Part shown: one piece after another, positions 6,607-10,696 of the stretch | Layout: each line of letters starts with the position of its first letter | Numbering within the stretch: the first letter of the stretch is position 1 | NCBI GenBank assembly: GCA_049890115.1 | Contig: JBMHCC010000015.1 | Coordinates: 1 to 10,696, forward strand | Direction of reading: 5' to 3' | DNA length: 10,696 bases | Source of the DNA: UBA685 sp049890115 | GTDB taxonomy: Bacteria > Pseudomonadota > Alphaproteobacteria > Puniceispirillales > Puniceispirillaceae | Notes under the pieces: generated by a model | Told to the model about the DNA's origin: nothing | The model's database searches: none | Seen by the model: the letters and a program-made list of their open reading frames with translations, nothing else | Program-made: the position numbers and the translations under genes

Positions 6607-6694
6607 AGCATTGCTCTTATGTTGATGCTGGCCTATCTGTGATACGGTAAGATATCATGTTGGTTTCAGGAAACAAAAAAAGGCAGGCCTTGTT

Positions 6695-6985
6695 ATGATG
6701 AAACGTCCCCCTTTCCTATCAGATTTCGCCCAGATGGCCTCAGGTGCCGCATCAGCCTTTGGCGGGGTGCGTGGCGAGATGGATTTGGCAATTCAAAGCC
6801 AGCTAGAACGTCTTTTGGCAAAAAATGGCCTTGTGACAAGAGAAGATTTTGAAGCAGCAGAAGCACGAATCGCTGCGCTGTCAGCACGAATCGCTACGCT
6901 CGAATCACAGCTTGCTGCTATGCAAGATGCCCCGCAGCCCAAAAAGAAAGCTGCAGCGAAAAAAGCACCTGCAAAAAAGGCCTAA
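6695..6985 (+). CDS. ubiK: UbiK-family (YqiC/BMFP) coiled-coil accessory protein
   Basis: A 96-aa small protein of the UbiK/membrane fusogenic family. E. coli UbiK binds UbiJ and supports aerobic ubiquinone synthesis, and homologues form coiled-coil trimers that can fuse membranes in vitro. The conserved start is visible as PFLSDFAQMASGAASAFGGV (6-25), then an amphipathic segment, LVTREDFEA (46-54), and heptads ARIAALS-ARIATLE-SQLAAMQ up to about residue 77. The C-terminus is a Lys/Ala-rich basic tail (KKKAAAKKAPAKKA), common in alphaproteobacterial copies. Two adjacent ATGs (6695 and 6698) are possible starts, with AGGCAGG lying 7 or 10 nt ahead. It is divergent from lgt. The family call is firm. 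The ubiquinone role is inferred from E. coli and is less certain in alphaproteobacteria. Confidence 0.85.
   Translation: MMKRPPFLSDFAQMASGAASAFGGVRGEMDLAIQSQLERLLAKNGLVTREDFEAAEARIAALSARIATLESQLAAMQDAPQPKKKAAAKKAPAKKA
6863..6904 (+). repeat. Tandem 21-bp (one heptad) duplication inside ubiK
   Basis: Two adjacent 21-bp units, 6863-6883 and 6884-6904, share GCACGAATCGCT exactly and differ mainly in the last bases. They encode ARIAALS and ARIATLE, two successive coiled-coil heptads. Near-identity at the DNA level, including synonymous positions, suggests a recent in-frame duplication that keeps heptad phase. Confidence 0.7.
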
Positions 6986-7004
6986 TGAGATAGTTCGCGA
7001 ATCA

Positions 7005-7052
7005 GTCCAAAACTGCAAAATACCACAAAGTTATGTGGTTATGCAGTTGGAC
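7005..7052 (+). other. Large imperfect hairpin between ubiK and ybjN gene
   Basis: The outer stem pairs GTCCAA (7005-7010) and CTGCA (7013-7017) with TGCAG (7042-7046) and TTGGAC (7047-7052), 11 bp with a 2-nt bulge. The inner stem pairs ACCACA (7022-7027) with TGTGGT (7034-7039) around the loop AAGTTA, after a small internal loop. Seventeen base pairs in 48 nt is well beyond its surroundings. It begins 19 nt after the ubiK stop and ends 100 nt before the next ATG. There is no T tract on either side, so it is not a standard terminator. It may be an mRNA stabiliser or processing element, a leader structure, or a dyad in DNA. The remaining part of this 167-nt gap holds no clear promoter. Confidence 0.6.
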
Positions 7053-7152
7053 AACCACTAAATATTGTGTTGCATCTGTCATTTGCTTTTGCCAATTTGA
7101 AGGTGATGGTGGCATTAGGGCTATCATCATTTTTGTGGAGCAAATCAAGCCA

Positions 7153-7653
7153 ATGGCAGAGCGCGAAAGCCAAGCATCATCTGTTCAGCACCCTATCGAG
7201 CTGGTGTCACGATTTGTGATGCAGCATGATTGGTATGTACGCCAAACAGCACGCAATGCCATTTTGGCTGATATACCAGGTGAATGGTCTCATTATCAGC
7301 TATCTGTGACTTGGCAGGATGAGGCTGAGGCACTGGTTGTGAATTGCCACATGGATTTGCCATTCCAAGAAGAAAACCGTAATGCGCTGTTGCAAGTGGT
7401 TGGCGCGCTTAATCAAGAATTATGGCTTGGTCATTTTGTTTATGATCTGGCACTGGACCGCTTGTCACTGCGCCATACCTTGCCATTGCGGGGCGCTGGC
7501 GGCGCAACGCCTGAGCAAATCGAAGATGTGGTGGATATCATGCTTGGTGAGTGCGAGCTTGCTTATCCTGTGTTGTATCAAGTGGCGATTGGTGAAATCG
7601 CGACAGATGATGCGGCAAAACTGACATTAATCGCGCATCAGGGTGTGGCCTAA
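7153..7653 (+). CDS. YbjN domain-containing protein
   Basis: A 166-aa cytoplasmic protein without signal peptide or membrane segment. It matches the YbjN family (type III secretion chaperone-like fold) found widely in alphaproteobacteria. Family features are VSRFVMQHDWYVRQ (18-31), the PGEWSHYQLSVTWQDE strand region (42-57), LNQELWLGHFVYD (86-98) and EQIEDVVDIMLGECE (121-135) near the end. The reading frame is open back to 7033, but the extra ~40 residues are Cys/Trp-rich and unlike the family, so the ATG at 7153 is chosen. GTGGAG lies 12 nt ahead of it, and an in-frame GTG at 7135 is an alternative. proC follows after 22 nt, so they are probably co-transcribed. In E. coli YbjN has been linked to motility and stress phenotypes. 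No biochemical activity can be assigned here. Confidence 0.85.
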   Translation: MAERESQASSVQHPIELVSRFVMQHDWYVRQTARNAILADIPGEWSHYQLSVTWQDEAEALVVNCHMDLPFQEENRNALLQVVGALNQELWLGHFVYDLALDRLSLRHTLPLRGAGGATPEQIEDVVDIMLGECELAYPVLYQVAIGEIATDDAAKLTLIAHQGVA

Positions 7654-7675
7654 CAGATCGATAAGGAGCCATGTG

Positions 7676-8494
7676 ATGCAACATTTCTACATTCTTGGCT
7701 GTGGCAAGATGGGAAGTGCGCTCTTAGAAGGCTGGTTAGCGCGCCACACACCCTATCATTTTATCATCATTGATCCTTATTTTAACAATACGGCCCTATT
7801 GGCCCATGACCATGTGTCTCATTTTGCTGATTTTCAGGCTGTGCATGATGCCGCTGTGCCAGCGCCTGATGTGATGTTGTTATCGGTCAAGCCGCAGATG
7901 ATGCAAGAGGCGCTGGGGACAGCTGGCCAACTAGATTTATCAGGCTGTTGTTTTATCTCCATCGCAGCTGGTCTATCGCTTGCGAAATTGGCACAGATGA
8001 TAAACACACCGGCAATGGCGCGCATTATTCGCACGATGCCAAATACGCCAGCAGCCATCGGCAAAGGGATCACAGCGCTGATCGGTAATGAGGCGGCAAG
8101 TGCGGCTGATTTGGCATTGGCATGTGAGTTATTATCTGCCTGTGGAGAGGTGGTGCAACTCTCCTCAGAGGGTCAATTAGATGCTGTGACAGCGTTATCA
8201 GGATCTGGGCCTGCTTATGTATTTTACCTAGCAGAGGTGATGAGAGCCGCTGGTGAAAAGCTTGGCCTGCCGGCGGATCTGGCGCAAAAGCTGGCGGATC
8301 AGACAGTTTATGGCGCTGGTGCGCTGCTTATTGAAAGTGATGAGCCTGCTGGCACCTTGCGTGAGAATGTGACCTCCAAAGGGGGCACAACGGCGGCGGC
8401 TTTGTCTGTGTTGATGTCACAAGAAGGGATGGCCCCGCTATTTGAGGCGGCCTTGCGTGCGGCACATGACAGATCAGAAGAGCTGGGGCGTTAG
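7676..8494 (+). CDS. proC: Pyrroline-5-carboxylate reductase
   Basis: Complete at 272 aa, the usual size. ProC reduces 1-pyrroline-5-carboxylate to L-proline with NAD(P)H, the last step of proline synthesis, as a cytoplasmic oligomer. The N-terminal Rossmann motif is GCGKMG (8-13). VKPQ at 71-74 and RTMPNTPAAIGKG at 119-131 are conserved active-site and cofactor blocks. The C-terminal signature region contains TALSGSGPAYVFYLAE (172-187) and LRENVTSKGGTTAAAL (228-243). The ATG at 7676 is preferred to upstream in-frame codons because AAGGAG lies 7 nt ahead and the protein then starts at the first beta strand (MQHFYILGCGKMG). It is 22 nt after the YbjN-domain gene and 66 nt before the TetR/COQ9-like gene. 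All motifs are intact. Confidence 0.97.
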   Translation: MQHFYILGCGKMGSALLEGWLARHTPYHFIIIDPYFNNTALLAHDHVSHFADFQAVHDAAVPAPDVMLLSVKPQMMQEALGTAGQLDLSGCCFISIAAGLSLAKLAQMINTPAMARIIRTMPNTPAAIGKGITALIGNEAASAADLALACELLSACGEVVQLSSEGQLDAVTALSGSGPAYVFYLAEVMRAAGEKLGLPADLAQKLADQTVYGAGALLIESDEPAGTLRENVTSKGGTTAAALSVLMSQEGMAPLFEAALRAAHDRSEELGR

Positions 8495-8560
8495 CAGACT
8501 TGTTTTTCTGAGGGCCTTCACCTAAATCTGAGATATCAACGCTGTTAAGGATCACAAGCC

Positions 8561-9175
8561 ATGCAAGATGAGATATGCGATCAATTAGCCGATGCTCTCT
8601 GGCAGGCACTGGCGCAAAAGCCCTTATCTGAGATTACGCTTCAGGGGCTCGCACAGGCACATGATATCCCTTATGAAGAGGCTGTGATGGCGCTGGGTGA
8701 TGTGACTGGTGGCCTCTTGCATAAGCTAGCGCGCCTTGATCGAGAGGCTCTTGCCACCAGCTTACGTGATTTCGCAGATGATCCACAGGCAAGCATTTAT
8801 GAGAAATTGCTTGAAGGATTAATGATGCGCTTTGAGATGCTAGCCCCGCACAGAGCGCAATTTGAGGCGCTACATGTCGCTGCCAAAACAGCGCCTGCCT
8901 TAGCGGCGCATTTATTACATCAGCTTTCAGATACGGTTGGCAAATTGCTGGTGTTGGCGGGTGATGATAGCACAGGTTTCCTAAAACAAGCGCGCATCAT
9001 CGGCGTTGTTGGCGTTTTGCTGAGGGTGCGCCCCGTGTGGATTCAAGATGACGGTCGTGATTTAGGGCTGACTTTAAAAAAATTGGATGATGACCTAAAA
9101 CGCGCCTGTGAATGGGCGGTCAGTCTTCGGGTGTTATCTGAGGCGGATGTGAAAGGTGGTCACAGTGATGAGTGA
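8561..9175 (+). CDS. TetR-fold protein with COQ9-like C-terminus
   Basis: A 204-aa, all-helical protein. Residues 5-65 look like a TetR-type helix-turn-helix domain (ITLQGLAQAHDIPYEEAVMA at 25-44), but the recognition part is poorly conserved and the usual aromatic YxxF/K block after it is missing. The C-terminal half, including LLEGLMMRFEMLAPHRAQFEAL (83-104) and RVRPVWIQDDGRDLGLTLKK (155-174), resembles COQ9 and the TetR-like proteins often found beside proC in alphaproteobacteria. COQ9 shares the TetR fold but binds lipids and assists ubiquinone synthesis rather than binding DNA. The ATG at 8561 has AAGGA 9 nt ahead. The 3' end overlaps csaA by 8 nt. It could be a divergent repressor or a COQ9 paralogue. 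I cannot decide between them from sequence. Confidence 0.75.
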   Translation: MQDEICDQLADALWQALAQKPLSEITLQGLAQAHDIPYEEAVMALGDVTGGLLHKLARLDREALATSLRDFADDPQASIYEKLLEGLMMRFEMLAPHRAQFEALHVAAKTAPALAAHLLHQLSDTVGKLLVLAGDDSTGFLKQARIIGVVGVLLRVRPVWIQDDGRDLGLTLKKLDDDLKRACEWAVSLRVLSEADVKGGHSDE

Positions 9176-9509
9176 TGAGATTTCGTTTGATCAGTTTCTG
9201 GCTGTTGATGTGCGTGTTGGCACGATTATCGCAGCAGAGCCCTTTCCAGAAGCGCGCAAGCCTGCTTTTAAATTGCAAATTGATTTTGGTGATGAAATTG
9301 GCATCAAAAAATCATCAGCGCAAATTACCGTTCATTATACACCAGAAAGCCTTGTCGGCAGGCAGGTGATGGCTGTTGTCAATTTTCCGCCCCGCCAGAT
9401 TGGTCCTGTGATGTCTGAGGTGCTCACATTGGGCGTGCCTGATGACACAGGTGAGGTTGTGTTGCTGGCGCCAAGTCAAAAAGTGCCAAATGGCGGCCGC
9501 CTTTATTAA
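9168..9509 (+). CDS. csaA: CsaA-type tRNA-binding-domain chaperone
   Basis: Complete at 113 aa, the usual CsaA length. The protein is a single OB-fold of the EMAP II/Trbp111 tRNA-binding family. B. subtilis CsaA acts as a protein-export-related chaperone, and homologues bind RNA. Conserved features are FLAVDVRVGTII (10-21), the FPEARKPAFKLQIDFG stretch (26-41), IGIKKSSAQIT (44-54), VVNFPPRQIGPVMSEVLTLG (70-89) and the ending VPNGGRLY. The ATG at 9168 is preferred to an in-frame GTG at 9156 because AAGGTGG lies 8 nt ahead and MSDEI is the usual kind of N-terminus. It overlaps the end of the TetR/COQ9-like gene by 8 nt, implying translational coupling. Downstream, the convergent kinase gene starts its stop codon only 4 nt away. 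Confidence 0.94.
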   Translation: MSDEISFDQFLAVDVRVGTIIAAEPFPEARKPAFKLQIDFGDEIGIKKSSAQITVHYTPESLVGRQVMAVVNFPPRQIGPVMSEVLTLGVPDDTGEVVLLAPSQKVPNGGRLY

Positions 9510-9513
9510 GAGG

Positions 9514-10696
9514 CTAGATTGGCAATTTGACCATCACCCGCAAACCGCCAAGTGAGGATTTGTGAAGGCTCATCTCGCCGCCATGGGAAAAAATCACATC
9601 AGAGGCAATTGACAGGCCAAGCCCTGTGCCGCCTGTTTGCTTGTTGCGTGATGATTCTAGCCGAATAAAAGGTTTGAGTGCCTCTTCATATAAGGCGGGG
9701 TCAATGCCGGGCCCATCATCATCAATCATCAATACCATCTCATCATCAGCGATCTTCAGGCGCAATTCAGCGCTATTGGCATAGCGAAGCGCGTTGCTGA
9801 CAAGATTGTCAATCGCCCGGCGCATGGCTTGCACTCTGATCTCAACAGTGGGAAATGTGCCTGCTGGCATGACAAGACGCAGCCTGCCGGGATGGGCAGT
9901 GGCATAGCGTTCGACAATTTGTTGGATCATCTTATCAAAGCGCGCTTCGGCTGGTTGTTCTGTGCCCTCACCTCTGGCAAATGACAGATACCCCTCAATC
10001 ATTTGCTCCATTTCCTCAATATCTTTATCGATGGCTTCAATATCAGAAGAGGGCGGGGCAAGGGCTGTGTGAAGGCGCATGCGGGTTAACGGGGTGCGCA
10101 AATCATGGCTGACACCTGCCAGCATCGAGGTGCGTTCTTTCATCTGACGATCGATGCGATGGCGCATGGCTTGGAATGCTCTGCCAGCTAATCGGATCTC
10201 CTTGGCACCTTCTAGGCGGAAATCTTCCATCTGGCGGCCTAGACCTAATTGGCGCGCGGCATTGGCAAGCCTGTGAATGGGGCGCACTTGGCCACGCAAA
10301 AAGACAAGCGCCACAAGAAACAGCAAGATTGAGGTTGAGATTGTCCAGCCAAGAAAGGTCCAGCTTGTCGAGCTAAATAAACGTTTGCGCCCCGCGGCGA
10401 TGCTCAGCACGCCATCACCCAATTGGACATCAATGAAAATCCAGTCATCATCGCTTAGCACATCAAGAGACCAAGGATAGGTCAGACGGGCATCGAGTGA
10501 TTTGCGTAAAACATCTTCGGCAAATGATTTGCTATGTAGTTCTGGAATTTTGGTCAGGATGGCTTGCGGCTCATATGTCAGGCGGAAATTAAAATAAGAG
10601 GCGCCTTTTTTTAGCCCACGCTTCAGCGAGGCTTCGCTGGGTGTGGCGCCAATCTCATCGACCAGCAAGCTGATTTCTGAGGCAAGAGAGCTTGCC
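9514..10696 (-). CDS. EnvZ-type sensor histidine kinase (N-terminus beyond window)
   Basis: Partial: the frame is open through the right edge, giving 393 residues plus stop. The missing N-terminus should hold the first membrane segment. What is visible is a periplasmic sensor region, a second membrane segment (WTISTSILLFLVALVFL, about 10362-10294), and a HAMP linker beginning VRPIHRLANAARQLGLG. The H box GVSHDLRTPLTRMRL follows, with the phospho-accepting His at 10107-10105. The ATP-binding domain has N box DNLVSNALRYA, G1 DDDGPGID and G2 GGTGLGLSI. This layout is that of EnvZ, which phosphorylates an OmpR-type regulator. That partner gene would be expected upstream, outside the window. The gene is convergent with csaA with a 4-nt gap. 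The family is certain. The signal it senses is unknown. Confidence 0.93.
   Translation of the reverse strand, partial: ASSLASEISLLVDEIGATPSEASLKRGLKKGASYFNFRLTYEPQAILTKIPELHSKSFAEDVLRKSLDARLTYPWSLDVLSDDDWIFIDVQLGDGVLSIAAGRKRLFSSTSWTFLGWTISTSILLFLVALVFLRGQVRPIHRLANAARQLGLGRQMEDFRLEGAKEIRLAGRAFQAMRHRIDRQMKERTSMLAGVSHDLRTPLTRMRLHTALAPPSSDIEAIDKDIEEMEQMIEGYLSFARGEGTEQPAEARFDKMIQQIVERYATAHPGRLRLVMPAGTFPTVEIRVQAMRRAIDNLVSNALRYANSAELRLKIADDEMVLMIDDDGPGIDPALYEEALKPFIRLESSRNKQTGGTGLGLSIASDVIFSHGGEMSLHKSSLGGLRVMVKLPI

Noticed and set aside
6541..6667. Distant inverted match GAAACC(6541-6546)/GGTTTC(6662-6667) across the lgt-ubiK gap
   Set aside because: Only about six to ten matching bases with a loop over 110 nt. 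Expected by chance in a gap this size.
7033..7152. N-terminal 40-residue extension of the YbjN-domain gene
   Set aside because: The translated extension is unlike the family and overlaps the 7005-7052 hairpin. The ATG at 7153 gives the expected length.
9492..9501. GGCGGCCGCC as a csaA terminator
   Set aside because: The hairpin would have only a 3-bp stem with a 4-nt loop and the following TTTATT is poor. It encodes the conserved C-terminus of CsaA.
1..10696. tRNA/rRNA genes, CRISPR arrays, insertion sequences, prophage or defence genes
   Set aside because: No cloverleaf-like stretch, no regularly spaced repeats, no transposase or integrase motifs, and nearly all sequence is explained by intact housekeeping genes.

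Overview
The window is a compact, gene-dense bacterial chromosome segment of moderate G+C. Almost all of it is intact housekeeping genes. Protein sequences and gene order point to an alphaproteobacterium: lgt, a MidA/NDUFAF7-type methyltransferase, pgeF, prs, CTC-type rplY, pth and ychF on one strand, facing an UbiK-YbjN-ProC-TetR/COQ9-CsaA cluster on the other. The intermediate base composition and short spacers would suit a marine SAR116/Puniceispirillum-like lineage, but that finer placement is inference. I see no tRNA, rRNA, insertion sequence, prophage, CRISPR array or clear sign of horizontal transfer.

Left block, minus strand, read from about 6600 down to 1. A good promoter at 6579-6606 drives lgt (lipoprotein diacylglyceryl transferase). 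lgt overlaps the methyltransferase gene by 4 nt (ATGA), and pgeF (peptidoglycan editing) follows after 5 nt. After a small gap with a possible 21-codon lipobox-like ORF come prs (PRPP synthetase) and rplY (ribosomal protein bL25). A rho-independent terminator follows rplY, and its T tract runs into a perfect TATAAT that may start transcription of pth (peptidyl-tRNA hydrolase) and ychF (ribosome-associated ATPase). rplY, pth and ychF all act in or around translation.

Right block, plus strand, from about 6600 to 9509. ubiK-like coiled-coil gene, a 167-nt spacer with a large hairpin, a YbjN-domain gene, proC (last step of proline synthesis), a TetR/COQ9-like gene and csaA (tRNA-binding-fold chaperone). 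Spacings are 22 nt, 66 nt and an 8-nt overlap for the last three junctions, so ybjN-proC-tetR-csaA is probably one transcript. csaA then meets, after only 4 nt, a convergent minus-strand EnvZ-type sensor histidine kinase whose N-terminus lies outside the window.

Nothing here looks like a new multi-gene system. The points worth a second look are small: an upstream ORF with its own Shine-Dalgarno overlapping the rplY start, the tiny lipobox-like ORF between pgeF and prs, the 48-nt hairpin between ubiK and ybjN, a terminator/promoter composite before pth, and an UbiK plus COQ9-like pairing that hints at a quinone link.
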